From: Dehalococcoidia bacterium UBA7891
Lineage (GTDB): Bacteria; Chloroflexota; Dehalococcoidia; Lucifugimonadales; UBA826
Direction of reading: 5' to 3'
Length of the DNA: 50,380 nt
Assembly: GCA_002500485.1 (NCBI GenBank)
Contig: DLRJ01000027.1
Coordinates: forward strand, 1 to 50,380
Shown: positions 1 through 8,118 of the stretch, piece by piece
Layout: each line of letters starts with the position of its first letter
Numbering within the stretch: the stretch's first letter is position 1
Made by a program: the position numbers and the translations under genes
Notes under the pieces: model-generated
What the model was told of the DNA's origin: nothing
Seen by the model: only the letters and a program-made list of their open reading frames with translations
Databases searched by the model: none

Positions 1-240
1 ACTCTTCGGGTCGGTCAGCTTATACTGACCGAGGCAATACTGAGCTTCCTAGGCGCCGGTATACCGCCGCCTACACCCGCTTGGGGTGCCATGGTGAATG
101 ATGGAAGACCATATATCAATGATGCGTGGTGGATATCATTTTTCCCAGGAGTAGCGATATTTCTAGTCGTAATGTCACTAAATTTCTTGGGTGACTGGCT
201 AAGGGATAGATTGGACCCTAGATTGAGACAACTCAACTAA
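1..240 (+). CDS. Peptide/nickel-type ABC transporter permease, C-terminal part (DppC/OppC family)
   Basis: The frame is open from the window edge and ends in TAA, giving the last 79 residues of a DppC/OppC-type inner-membrane permease. The segment EAILSFLGAG followed by PPPTPAWG is the cytoplasmic EAA loop and the proline-rich stretch typical of this family. After it comes a final hydrophobic segment (WWISFFPGVAIFLVVMSLNF) and the usual tail GDWLRDRLDPRLR. The protein would form the channel for oligopeptides or similar solutes, with a second permease and two ATPases. It is probably the last gene of its operon, because a perfect terminator follows within 4 bp. The oppF/oppD pair at 4.8-6.9 kb on the other strand could supply ATPases, but this is only proximity. 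The 5' part lies outside the window. Confidence 0.93.
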   Translation, partial: TLRVGQLILTEAILSFLGAGIPPPTPAWGAMVNDGRPYINDAWWISFFPGVAIFLVVMSLNFLGDWLRDRLDPRLRQLN

Positions 241-243
241 GAG

Positions 244-287
244 AAAGTAAAAGGAGCCAGACAATTAAGTCTGGCTCCTTTTACTTT
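244..287 (+). terminator. Rho-independent terminator after the permease gene
   Basis: A perfect 19-bp inverted repeat (244-262 with 269-287) encloses the 6-nt loop AATTAA. The base of the stem is A-rich on the left and T-rich on the right, so U-tracts exist on both strands and it could act bidirectionally. It starts 3 bp after the permease stop. Confidence 0.93.
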
Positions 288-383
288 TTAAAAGTGTGGA
301 AATTTCATTAGAGAGTGGTAGACTTCAGCACCACTGGAATAGGTTAAGATATCGTTAATCATTTTCATGTAATGGAGCGACTT

Positions 384-902
384 ATGGTTACTATGAACAA
401 TAAATTTATGATGGTGGTCCTACTGATAGTCTTAGTAGGCATCGTAGCCACGGCATGTGGTGTCAAATCCGGTAACAGAAGACCAGCAAGAGAAGATTCT
501 GATAAAACGGGTGAGTTTCACAGGACTCCAATCACCAGTAAGCTTGAAGAACTACAGGTTAAGTTGGATAAAGCCGACGGTACATGTAAGGCAACTCCTG
601 CGGATCTGACTGCACCGGTATCTTCTAGAGTTCGATTGGGTGTGCAACTCGTGGGCACATCAGTGAAGCAAGGGCTTACAAAATCGATTGAGATCGTCGG
701 TGAGAAAAAGCAGGCTAAGTACGAGATTTCCGGTATGACTATTAAAGCTGCTGGCGGTGCCTTGGAGATGGGAAGTTCGTCAATAGCACTTGATTTGGCG
801 TCTGGCTCCAGAAAGAATTATGACTTTAATGTTGGCGCCCCTGGAACATATGATATTCTATGCGACGGAGATAAAGTCGGTACATTCACTGCTACGGAGT
901 AA
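384..902 (+). CDS. Lipoprotein with a possible cupredoxin-like C-terminal domain
   Basis: I place the start at ATG 384, not the upstream ATG 372, because GGAG at 374-377 sits 6 nt before it. The 172-aa product begins with a lysine-poor lipoprotein signal: a hydrophobic run at residues 9-22 ends in the lipobox ATAC with Cys25 as lipidation site, so it should be exported and membrane anchored. Residues about 90-172 look like a beta-sandwich. The last part (FNVGAPGTYDILCDGDKVG) resembles the end of cupredoxin domains, where PGTY and a Cys precede the copper loop, but the His/Met ligands expected there are absent. Copper binding is therefore doubtful and function unknown. It stands alone between two terminators. 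Confidence 0.75.
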   Translation: MVTMNNKFMMVVLLIVLVGIVATACGVKSGNRRPAREDSDKTGEFHRTPITSKLEELQVKLDKADGTCKATPADLTAPVSSRVRLGVQLVGTSVKQGLTKSIEIVGEKKQAKYEISGMTIKAAGGALEMGSSSIALDLASGSRKNYDFNVGAPGTYDILCDGDKVGTFTATE

Positions 903-933
903 CGCCCGTCATTAAATTTATCGAGTTAAAAGC

Positions 934-974
934 AAGGCCCCTAGACTTAGTGCTAAGTACAGGGGCTTTTTTTT
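934..974 (+). terminator. Rho-independent terminator
   Basis: GCCCCT (937-942) pairs with AGGGGC (961-966). Inside it ACTTAG (945-950) pairs with CTAAGT (953-958) around a 2-nt TG loop. Eight T follow the hairpin (967-974). It ends the lipoprotein transcript and abuts the Shine-Dalgarno (GAGGA, 975-979) of the next gene. Confidence 0.9.
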
Positions 975-983
975 GAGGAAAAA

Positions 984-3017
984 ATGAATAGATTTGGCTA
1001 CATTATTCGGACTCTTATTGTTATCTCTTTGATTATGAATGTTTGTGTTTTAGCCGGGGACCATCGCACGACTCCAGAAATTTTATACGCAGCGATCATC
1101 CCCTCTTGGGCTGTGTATTTCTTGGCTGCTGCGGTACCACTCTCAGTTGTGTTGTCGTCTCTTGTAACAGCGTTATTGATCAGAAAAAATGTCCCGGCTA
1201 CTATTGATTCTATAGATCGGCCTGACAGCCTCATTGAGGTTGCAACGCCGATGGTTGTTCCTGAACCGGAATCGACTCCAAAAGTGGCTGTTGAACAACC
1301 TGGACGCGGCCCTATCCCAATTAATGTCCATGAGGTTCCGACAACTAGTCCGGCCAATTCAGAGGCCCCAATTTTTGTTCCGACAATATCTACATTTGAG
1401 GTTACAGAAAACCCTACCGATCTGTTTTTCCATGAAGGCACGATATGGGTGGCTTCACAGGATGAGGATGGTATTGCCAATTATTCTATGGATGGTGAAT
1501 TGATTTACTCAATGCCACTTCACCCTTACCCCAATTCGTTGGGCCATGATGGCGATGAGCTTTGGGTTGGAACTTACTTTGCTGTCAGAACCTTTGATTT
1601 AAAGGGTGGAATGGGAAGCGCTCCGGTTGAGCTTCGCCGACCAACGGATATGTTGTATGCGGGCGGCGCAATGTGGATTGCGAATTCCGGAAGAGACGTA
1701 GTCACTATGGTGACTAAAGATAGACAAACTGTTAAGAATATTCAATCTGGTGCGAAACCACAAAAATTAACATTTGATGGTCAGCATATATGGGTTGTTA
1801 ATAATGGAGATGATTCGATTTCCAAAATTGATCAAGAAGGTAATTTGATTGGTACTTGGAATACTGGTGGTGGTGCAAGAGGTATCGCATTTGCTGAAAA
1901 CCACATATGGGTAAGCAATTCGCTTGATGATACTTTAAGCCGATTCACTTTGGAAGGAGATAAAGTAGCGGATTACCCTACAGGAACTTTGCCAGGTGAT
2001 GTTGTTTATGATGGGGAAGGAATTTGGGTAGCAAATCGGACAGATAAAACAGTCACAAAATATGGAATAGAGGGACAGCATTTAGGGACTTTTCATATAG
2101 GGAATACCCCTAACTCCCTCGCGACAGACGGGAAAGGTACTGTGTGGGCTGCTCATTCCGCGGAAGGACTGGTATCAAAATTGGTAGTTGAGGATGTCAC
2201 TATTTCCACTTATCCGGTAGGAAATGCCCCAGAGCCAATAATCTTTGATGGTGACAATTTATGGGTCGGAAATGCTCTATCCCATACCATTATGAAAATT
2301 GGGTTGGATGGACAACAGCAGGCTGTATATGAATCGCATGGTAGGGAGCCTAATGCCTTATTGTTCGATGGGGAAAACATATGGTCTGCCAATCAATTTG
2401 ATCATAATGCGACCAGACTATCACGTGGAGGTGAACTTTTAGGCACATACCCAGTTTCCACACTACCAAGAACTCTTGCCTTTGATGGGAAAAATATATG
2501 GACTTCAGGATGTTGGGAAACTTTGCTGTACAGACTAGACCTTGAAGGGAACTCAGTGTCCCCTGTCGAAACTGAGGGAGCTGGACCCATAGTGTTGTTC
2601 TTCGATGGCGAAAATATTTGGGCCGCAAATGCCCACAGTGATAGCGTAACCAAATTTAGCACAGAAGGTAACCCTGAAGGTAATTTTTCTGTCGGTGATG
2701 TTCCAATCGCGTTTACGGAAGAAGGAGATAACATATGGGTAGCGAATTGGAGAGAACACACTGTATCTAAACTCTCGAAAACTGGTGAAGATTTAGGAAG
2801 ATTCGATACGGGTAGGCTGCCGTATGGTATTGCATTTGATGGAGAAAACATATGGACAGCCAATAGTATGGATGGGACTGTGACGAAACTTTCCCTCGAT
2901 GGGGAAATATTGGCCACCTATCCTGTGGGCGCGGCACCTGCAAAAATAATTCCTGTGAATGGAGAAATCTGGGTTACTTTAACGAGTGATGATTCTATAG
3001 TTAAGCTGATCCCTTAA
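984..3017 (+). CDS. Membrane-anchored beta-propeller protein with 14 repeats (streptogramin-lyase/YVTN-like)
   Basis: This 677-aa protein starts at ATG 984, with GAGGA 4 nt upstream. Residues about 8-25 and 44-66 are hydrophobic and would anchor it in the membrane. A proline- and serine-rich linker follows to about residue 135. The rest consists of about 42-residue repeats with the core I-W-V-A-N followed by a T-V-T-K-L-type strand and a P-x-x-(I/L)-x-F-D-G strand. I count 14 copies, from TIWVASQDED to EIWVTLTSDD, enough for two seven-bladed propellers. Vgb (streptogramin B lyase) and NHL/YVTN proteins share this blade pattern, but no catalytic residue can be assigned, so a binding or scaffold role outside the cytoplasm is equally likely. 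The upstream terminator leaves no obvious room for its own promoter. Confidence 0.85.
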   Translation: MNRFGYIIRTLIVISLIMNVCVLAGDHRTTPEILYAAIIPSWAVYFLAAAVPLSVVLSSLVTALLIRKNVPATIDSIDRPDSLIEVATPMVVPEPESTPKVAVEQPGRGPIPINVHEVPTTSPANSEAPIFVPTISTFEVTENPTDLFFHEGTIWVASQDEDGIANYSMDGELIYSMPLHPYPNSLGHDGDELWVGTYFAVRTFDLKGGMGSAPVELRRPTDMLYAGGAMWIANSGRDVVTMVTKDRQTVKNIQSGAKPQKLTFDGQHIWVVNNGDDSISKIDQEGNLIGTWNTGGGARGIAFAENHIWVSNSLDDTLSRFTLEGDKVADYPTGTLPGDVVYDGEGIWVANRTDKTVTKYGIEGQHLGTFHIGNTPNSLATDGKGTVWAAHSAEGLVSKLVVEDVTISTYPVGNAPEPIIFDGDNLWVGNALSHTIMKIGLDGQQQAVYESHGREPNALLFDGENIWSANQFDHNATRLSRGGELLGTYPVSTLPRTLAFDGKNIWTSGCWETLLYRLDLEGNSVSPVETEGAGPIVLFFDGENIWAANAHSDSVTKFSTEGNPEGNFSVGDVPIAFTEEGDNIWVANWREHTVSKLSKTGEDLGRFDTGRLPYGIAFDGENIWTANSMDGTVTKLSLDGEILATYPVGAAPAKIIPVNGEIWVTLTSDDSIVKLIP

Positions 3018-3049
3018 AAAGACTATTGGTATAAGCAAGAGGTTGAATA

Positions 3050-3841
3050 ATGTTTCACATGGTTGATGAGCAGGGAAGTTCCGCCTGGGCCGGGATATGT
3101 GATCTGGTTTATCCTGATAGAAGAGATGATATCGGTTATTACTTGGACCAGGCTTCCCAGAAAGGTTCTTCAATTCTAGAAATTGGTTGTTCAACAGGAC
3201 GTATTACAGAATTACTTGCAGATTTTGGTAAGGAAGTACATGCTGTGGACCCATCCTCGGGAATGTTATCTATCGCCCAAAAGAAGATTGAAAAACTATC
3301 AAACCCTGGACAAGTTTCATTTAGTGAATCGCCTTTGCCGGACCTCAAACTAACTTCGGATAAAAAGTTCTCCTTAGCTATCGTTCCATCATCGGCATTT
3401 ATGTCTATTCTTTCACCGGCAGACCAACAGAAATTTCTCCATAATGTGAGACGCTATCTCAGTTCTGCAGGAAAACTTATTATTGAAATGAAAGTTCCCG
3501 ACCCGGACGTAATTTTGGGCGACCCGGCAACCCTCTATCACCTTATGGATATAAATAATGCCCGTGATGGAGGGAAATTAATTTTCTATCATCAGAGGGA
3601 TTATGATGACTACGAACAAATTGGTGATTCAAAGGTTGAAGTGGAATTTGTTGATAGCGATGGAATTGTCGTTCAAAAAGTTGTTCATGATCTATCTTTC
3701 CGATATACGTTCAGGTGGGAAATGTATCATTTACTTCGCATTTGTGGATTTGAGATATTATCTTTGCATGGGGACTTTGATGGTAATGATTTTGACGAAA
3801 AAAGCGATAGTATGATCTGGGTTGCGGGTTCTAGGTCTTGA
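3050..3841 (+). CDS. Class I SAM-dependent methyltransferase
   Basis: The 263-aa product has the Rossmann-fold methyltransferase signature: motif I ILEIGCSTGRIT at residues 42-53, then the acidic end of strand 2 in VHAVDPSSGML, and motif IV region KKFSLAIVPSSAF near residue 105. The C-terminal half carries a DLSFRYTFRWEMYHLLRICGF-like stretch that is typical of small-molecule methyltransferases (the SGTM/UbiE-like group), where it closes the active site. The substrate cannot be told. It begins 33 bp after the propeller gene on the same strand, with a weak AGAGG upstream of ATG 3050, so the two are probably cotranscribed. Confidence 0.87.
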   Translation: MFHMVDEQGSSAWAGICDLVYPDRRDDIGYYLDQASQKGSSILEIGCSTGRITELLADFGKEVHAVDPSSGMLSIAQKKIEKLSNPGQVSFSESPLPDLKLTSDKKFSLAIVPSSAFMSILSPADQQKFLHNVRRYLSSAGKLIIEMKVPDPDVILGDPATLYHLMDINNARDGGKLIFYHQRDYDDYEQIGDSKVEVEFVDSDGIVVQKVVHDLSFRYTFRWEMYHLLRICGFEILSLHGDFDGNDFDEKSDSMIWVAGSRS

Positions 3842-3864
3842 TTATAGATGATACTAAGTTGGAA

Positions 3865-4653
3865 CTATTCATCTTCTAAGGCCCCTGTTAGCTCTATATC
3901 GTGTTTTAGAGAGGGGTTGATACTCATCGCCTTCTCAAATTGAGAAATAGCTTCTTCTGTATTTTTAGCGGCCATATGGGCTAGACCTAAATTATAGATA
4001 GTTACTGAGTTATTTGGGTCTAGTTTAATGGCTGCATCTAAATACAAGATTGCCTCATTAAACTTTCCCAAATGGTATAGTGAAATTCCTTTGTATGAAT
4101 GAGGTATTGGGTCTGTAGGATTCTCTTTGATCGCTGAGGTAGCCCTAGCTAAAGCAGAGGTGTATTTCTGTAAATTGATATCTTCATAGGCCTTGGCGAG
4201 GTTACTATAGTAGTCTCCAAATGATATTTCTCTGGCAATATTAAAATTTTTTATTGCTTTTGTGAACAGGTCCATTTCACCATATGAATTCCCAAGATAT
4301 AAATATAAATCCGCATTATCAGGCTCTAATTCAATGGCTCTTGAGAAATCATGAATGGCGTTTTGAAAAACTCCTATTCGGTAATAGCAAGTTCCCCTTA
4401 GGGCCCACGCCTGGGTTAATTCGGGATTTTGATCAATTATTGCCGAATAATCGGTTATAGCTTTTTCAAATTCGGAATTGCTTTCCCGAATTTGCCCTCT
4501 CAACAGGAGAGCTTCTGGGTAACTTCTATTCGATTGTATTAATTCAGTGAGTAGCTGCTCTGCTTCTTCAAGGTTACCTTGGGTTCGAAATATCTTGGCT
4601 TGATTCAATTGTGTGTCAAAGCTTTGGGAATCACATGCCAAGGAAAGAAGCAA
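3865..4653 (-). CDS. TPR-repeat lipoprotein
   Basis: The protein is built of tetratricopeptide repeats of 34 residues. Clear copies include ALRGTCYYRIGVFQNAIHDF, LYLGNSYGEMDLFTKAIKNF, SYKGISLYHLGKFNEAILYL and YNLGLAHMAAKNTEEAISQF. Such helical solenoids bind other proteins. The N-terminus reads L-L-S-L-A-C, a lipobox. The first conventional start, TTG 4653, leaves only six residues before the Cys, too short for a signal peptide. The frame stays open upstream and encodes FRSSLTIFVVL, which would complete a normal lipoprotein signal, so translation may begin at a non-standard codon such as ATT 4686 or CTG 4704. No ATG, GTG or TTG exists there. It converges on the methyltransferase gene. Confidence 0.8.
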   Translation of the reverse strand: MLLSLACDSQSFDTQLNQAKIFRTQGNLEEAEQLLTELIQSNRSYPEALLLRGQIRESNSEFEKAITDYSAIIDQNPELTQAWALRGTCYYRIGVFQNAIHDFSRAIELEPDNADLYLYLGNSYGEMDLFTKAIKNFNIAREISFGDYYSNLAKAYEDINLQKYTSALARATSAIKENPTDPIPHSYKGISLYHLGKFNEAILYLDAAIKLDPNNSVTIYNLGLAHMAAKNTEEAISQFEKAMSINPSLKHDIELTGALEDE

Positions 4654-4717
4654 TACAACAAAAATCGTAAGTGAGGAACGGAAAATACTGGTTGATAGTT
4701 CCAGTCTAGGGTATAAA

Positions 4718-4759
4718 TTTTGCGGCGCAAACAGATAAATTAAGCTTTGCGCCGCAAAA
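4718..4759 (-). terminator. Perfect inverted repeat downstream of oppF, probable terminator
   Basis: Two 14-bp arms (4718-4731 and 4746-4759; core GCGGCGC/GCGCCGC) flank a 14-nt loop. On the minus strand it follows the oppF stop by 12 nt and ends in AAAATTTATA, a poor U-tract, so termination may be weak. On the plus strand it is followed by more A than T. It lies directly upstream of the TPR lipoprotein reading frame. Confidence 0.6.
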
Positions 4760-4771
4760 AATGTCTATCAA

Positions 4772-5797
4772 TTATCTTTCCCTTGGAAACCAATAGCAGC
4801 CGTATTCGTCTGCACAGTGGGCGCAATGAGCTGTGTGGTGGCCGGGAGCCACTTCTCTGGTAATGAGTTCATTCGCTTCACATAGAGGGTCTACTTCAGG
4901 GCATAAGGGAGCATAGCTACAGCATGATGGCGGATTAATTGGTGAAGGAACTTCTCCTTCCAATAACATTTCTTCTTTTTGATCATCAGGATGGTACGGA
5001 AGGGCCGCACCAATCAGGGCCTGGGTATATGGATGAGTTGGGGTGTCGAATAGCTGATCGGTTGAAGCCTCTTCAACTAATTTTCCTAAGTACATAACGC
5101 CCATTTTGTCACACATGTATCTTACGGTAGCCAAATGGTGGGCAATTAGAAGGTAAGTGAGCCCGTGTTCTTTTTGTAGATCCATAAGCAGGTTCATTAT
5201 TTGGGCTCTAATAGAAACATCCAAGGCTGAAACTGGCTCATCCAACACAATAAGTTTTGGATTTAATGCAAGGGATCTTGCAACACCGATCCTTTGTCTT
5301 TGCCCACCCGAAAACTCGTGAGGGTATAGTTCAGCCTGGTATTGCTGTAGCCCGACTTCTTCCAAGATTTCTCCTACCTTGGTGTGGATCTCACCTCTGG
5401 TCATTGTCGTATTTACTTCGAGAGGTTCGGCGATAATACTTTCTACTCTCATTCGTGGATTCAAAGAGGCCCAAGGGTCTTGAAACACAGCCTGCACACT
5501 GGATTTATAGTACCTTTTGGCATCTTTGTCCGAGTTTATAGCGTCCTTTCCTTCAAATAGTATTTCCCCTTCGGTCGGTTCTTCTAGCATGAGAACCATT
5601 TTCGCTGTTGTGGATTTACCACACCCAGACTCTCCGACCAGTCCATAGGTGGTGCCGGGCTCTATGCTTAAACTTATACCATCTACGGCTTTTAGGAATT
5701 CTTTTTTTCCTGTCATAGAACCAAACATTCCACCCCCGACCTGGAAATGTTTCTTGAGATTCTTAATCTCTAGCAGGGCTCCACTTTCACTTGTCAT
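4772..5797 (-). CDS. oppF: Oligopeptide/dipeptide ABC transporter ATP-binding protein (OppF/DppF type)
   Basis: This 341-aa ATPase energises uptake of peptides or related solutes. It shows Walker A GESGCGKST near residue 56, the Q-loop in VFQDPWASLNP, the ABC signature FSGGQRQRIG, and Walker B LIVLDEP with the D-loop SALD. The C-terminal oligo_HPY region ends in an unusual cysteine-rich tail (HCAHCADEYGCYWFPR). The longest ORF starts at TTG 5803, but GAGG lies directly against it. The same GAGG has correct 6-nt spacing to ATG 5797, which I use. It follows oppD by 34 bp on the same strand and ends at a hairpin. No permease or binding protein is adjacent on this strand, so the partners are elsewhere. 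Confidence 0.93.
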   Translation of the reverse strand: MTSESGALLEIKNLKKHFQVGGGMFGSMTGKKEFLKAVDGISLSIEPGTTYGLVGESGCGKSTTAKMVLMLEEPTEGEILFEGKDAINSDKDAKRYYKSSVQAVFQDPWASLNPRMRVESIIAEPLEVNTTMTRGEIHTKVGEILEEVGLQQYQAELYPHEFSGGQRQRIGVARSLALNPKLIVLDEPVSALDVSIRAQIMNLLMDLQKEHGLTYLLIAHHLATVRYMCDKMGVMYLGKLVEEASTDQLFDTPTHPYTQALIGAALPYHPDDQKEEMLLEGEVPSPINPPSCCSYAPLCPEVDPLCEANELITREVAPGHHTAHCAHCADEYGCYWFPRER

Positions 5798-5831
5798 ATT
5801 CAACCTCTTTCCATTTATTCAAACTCAGATT

Positions 5832-6863
5832 TTATAAGTCTCTCGGGAACCATTTGCAGCCATGTGTATCAAAACATGCTGCACAGTAGGCTACCCAATG
5901 TCCTGGAGACTCTTCCTGAAGAATCGGCTCCAGCAGTTCACAATCTGGATTAGGGTTATCCTTATCACAGTCTGGCTGAAAATTGCACCCTGAAGGTCGA
6001 TTTGTCACGTTTGGTGGGTTTCCAGGTATAGCGTATAGCCTTTCAACATTCTCTTCCATTTTTGGAACTGACTTGATCAAGGCTTCTGTATAAGGATGCA
6101 GAGGGTTGTTGAAAATTTCCCTAACATTTCCCTGCTCTACAATTTTCCCAGCATACATCACGGCAACCCTGTCACACATTTTTGCAACTATGCCAAAGTC
6201 GTGTGTAATGAAAATAATTCCGACCCCTGTATCTTCTTGGAGATCTCTCAGAAGATTCAAATATTGTGCCTGTATTGTGGCATCCAGAGAAGTTGTTGGT
6301 TCGTCAGCAATCAACACTGAAGGGTTACAAGATATACCAATTGCGCCAACGACACGCTGCCTCATTCCGCCTGACAGCTGATGCGGGTAGTCTTTCATCC
6401 TGGTGCTTGGTGCGGGTATTTTCACTTTTCTTAGCATGTCTATAACTGTTTCTTTCAGGGTGGGCCCTTTAAGGCCTTCGTGAATTTTAAGAGCTTCACC
6501 GACCTGATCCTCTATATCGAAAACTGGATTCAAAGCGGTCATAGGGTCTTGCAGAACCATCGCTATTTTGTCACCCCTCACCTTGTTCATATCACCTTCG
6601 TCTAATTCAAGAAGGTTTTCCCCATCCAAGAGTATTTCGCCACCGACAATATGACCAGGTGGAGACGGTATTAGTCTCATTACGGAACTTACGGTCACGG
6701 ATTTTCCTGATCCTGATTCTCCTACGATCCCTAATGTTTCCCCTTTTCGAAGGTTAAAACTAACTCCGTCAACTGCCTTCGTAACACCCCAACGTGTCAC
6801 GAAATAAGTTTGAAGATCTTTGACCTCCAGTACTACATCGCCAATTCGGCTATCTGAAGCCAT
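5832..6863 (-). CDS. oppD: Oligopeptide/dipeptide ABC transporter ATP-binding protein (OppD/DppD type)
   Basis: The 343-aa product is the second ATPase of the transporter. Walker A is GESGSGKS near residue 46. The Q-loop VLQDPMTALNPVF, the signature LSGGMRQRV and Walker B VLIADEPTTSLDAT are those of the OppD subgroup, where ALNP and GMRQRV separate it from OppF. The C-terminus has the oligo_HPY cysteines (CNFQPDC, PDC) and then AYCAACFDTHGCKWFPRD, a tail nearly matching that of oppF. Start ATG 6863 has AGGAG 8 nt upstream. It is the first gene of the oppD-oppF pair, and the upstream 180 bp should hold the promoter. Confidence 0.94.
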   Translation of the reverse strand: MASDSRIGDVVLEVKDLQTYFVTRWGVTKAVDGVSFNLRKGETLGIVGESGSGKSVTVSSVMRLIPSPPGHIVGGEILLDGENLLELDEGDMNKVRGDKIAMVLQDPMTALNPVFDIEDQVGEALKIHEGLKGPTLKETVIDMLRKVKIPAPSTRMKDYPHQLSGGMRQRVVGAIGISCNPSVLIADEPTTSLDATIQAQYLNLLRDLQEDTGVGIIFITHDFGIVAKMCDRVAVMYAGKIVEQGNVREIFNNPLHPYTEALIKSVPKMEENVERLYAIPGNPPNVTNRPSGCNFQPDCDKDNPNPDCELLEPILQEESPGHWVAYCAACFDTHGCKWFPRDL

Positions 6864-7019
6864 GACTTGAACTCCTATCTTCCTGGTTTCTTGGTGTTTT
6901 CAAAAGAGTAAAAATTTCTTGCGAAAACAGCGCCTAATTTCAGGCACACCTATACAAATTAAGTACCCGCCACTATAACGAAAGGGTCAGGAAAAGGCAA
7001 TAGGTCCACAGGCATGAAT

Positions 7020-7029
7020 GGGGGGGGGG
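7020..7029. repeat. G10 homopolymer
   Basis: Ten consecutive G lie between oppD and the NIPSNAP gene, 17 bp beyond the latter's stop. Such a run is prone to slippage in replication and sequencing; here it is non-coding on both strands. Confidence 0.9.
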
Positions 7030-7045
7030 TTGAGACTAAGGGGAA

Positions 7046-7366
7046 CTATTTTGGTTCAGGAAAAAAATTCGCTCCATTCATAATCATATCTTGTTGAGCG
7101 AGAATTAAATTTTTGACTCGTGGTAGATAATCTCGGTCCCACCTTGGATCAGAACGCACCTTTATTCGGGATTCCTCAAAATGGGTGTAGTTTTGATACC
7201 CCCAAATGTGTACGATCCTGTTGAGGGGCCCTATGTCGCTGTAATACCAACCGGCTAGTTTAATACCATAATCTTGCCGAATTCTTAATGCCACTTCTTC
7301 TACCGCGCTCATGTATTCTGGGACTGATCCAGGCTTCAGATCATATATTCTCATGTCATATATCAA
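7046..7366 (-). CDS. NIPSNAP family protein
   Basis: This about 106-aa protein begins (L/M)IYDMRIYDLKPGSVPEYM, the standard N-terminal strand of the NIPSNAP family. It continues with the conserved W-Y-Y-S-D-I-G-P-L-N-R-I-V-H-I-W-G-Y segment and ends in a second ferredoxin-like repeat (LILAQQDMIMNG). The fold is a dimeric alpha-beta barrel, and the bacterial function is unsettled. The longest ORF starts at GTG 7378. However GGAGG at 7376-7372 is 5 nt before TTG 7366, and family proteins begin exactly there, so I use TTG 7366. A second NIPSNAP gene lies at 18.7 kb. Its neighbour at 7420 is on the same strand, and the two may be cotranscribed. Confidence 0.88.
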   Translation of the reverse strand: MIYDMRIYDLKPGSVPEYMSAVEEVALRIRQDYGIKLAGWYYSDIGPLNRIVHIWGYQNYTHFEESRIKVRSDPRWDRDYLPRVKNLILAQQDMIMNGANFFPEPK

Positions 7367-7419
7367 AGCTTCCTCCACATCATAGTTTATGTTTCAGGTC
7401 TTCTATCAATTGCCTACTA

Positions 7420-7809
7420 TTAAATATCTTCACCAAATTTTGTAGCGATCCAATTATCATCAAGGTCAAAGGAATCCTTTTGGGACCAGCCTGCATCAAG
7501 AAGAATATCCCATCCTTCAGAGGGAGAAATATCTGTTGCTAAGCGGGATTTTGGTGACGGGTAGGCAAACCATAAAAATCCCGTTTTTTTAAGAACAGCC
7601 ACTCCAGCCGCTGCTAATTCTGATAGATCCCTTTGGTTGCGGGTGAATATTAAAATCACATCGAACATACCGTCGCCGACGTATGAAACTGAGGAGCCTT
7701 CAGGGAGATCCATCTGAGCTATTTCTTGGACGTGGTGCTCAGGAGGCGAAAATACAAGTATGGAAGAATATTCTTGGACACCGAGATTGAGAAAAGTTTC
7801 CTTTTGCAT
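7420..7809 (-). CDS. DUF3052-like protein
   Basis: The 129-aa product follows the DUF3052 pattern: an opening I-L-V-F-S-P-P strand, G-M-F-D-V-I-L-I-F-T-R, then G-F-L-W-F-A-Y-P-S-P-K-S-R-L-A-T-D-I, and a final D-D-N-W-I-A-T-K-F. The layout recalls a methyltransferase-like Rossmann half-domain without the SAM glycine motif. The function of the family is unknown; many members are small cytoplasmic proteins. ATG 7809 has AAGGA about 11 nt upstream. It lies 53 bp before the NIPSNAP gene on the same strand. Confidence 0.75.
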   Translation of the reverse strand: MQKETFLNLGVQEYSSILVFSPPEHHVQEIAQMDLPEGSSVSYVGDGMFDVILIFTRNQRDLSELAAAGVAVLKKTGFLWFAYPSPKSRLATDISPSEGWDILLDAGWSQKDSFDLDDNWIATKFGEDI

Positions 7810-8118
7810 AAATAAGAATTTCCTTCATTTAACCTCTCTAAAAGGAATCTGACTAGGTAACAATATCATAAAATGCGATACTAAACATATAATTATCCAC
7901 TCTTGCAATATTCAGTGATATCAATATAATTCCGCTTTGGCTTCTTATGCTTGGTAACGCGCGAGACGAACTAACTGCACTTTATCTGAATAAGTGAGTC
8001 GAAAAATTATTGAGTAACAGAAAGAGTGACGATTAAAAAAATGGAAGAAGTTCCGTTGATAGGTTTCATGAAATTTAAACAAAATGTTTTGGAAATTGAG
8101 AATGTGGGGAATTGAAAA
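7810..8118. other. 309-bp intergenic region
   Basis: This AT-rich region separates the minus-strand DUF3052 gene from the plus-strand zinc-ribbon gene. I see a plausible plus-strand promoter at 7903-7930 and a 10-bp palindrome TTTCATGAAA near 8064. No tRNA-like fold or convincing coding frame was found. The minus-strand ORF crossing it (7945-8163) has no recognisable composition and overlaps the zinc-ribbon gene antisense. Confidence 0.5.
7903..7930 (+). promoter_or_regulatory. Candidate sigma70 promoter for the zinc-ribbon gene
   Basis: TTGCAA (7903-7908) and TATAAT (7925-7930) are separated by 16 nt. Transcription would start near 7937 and leave a leader of about 180 nt before ATG 8119. 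Confidence 0.45.
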
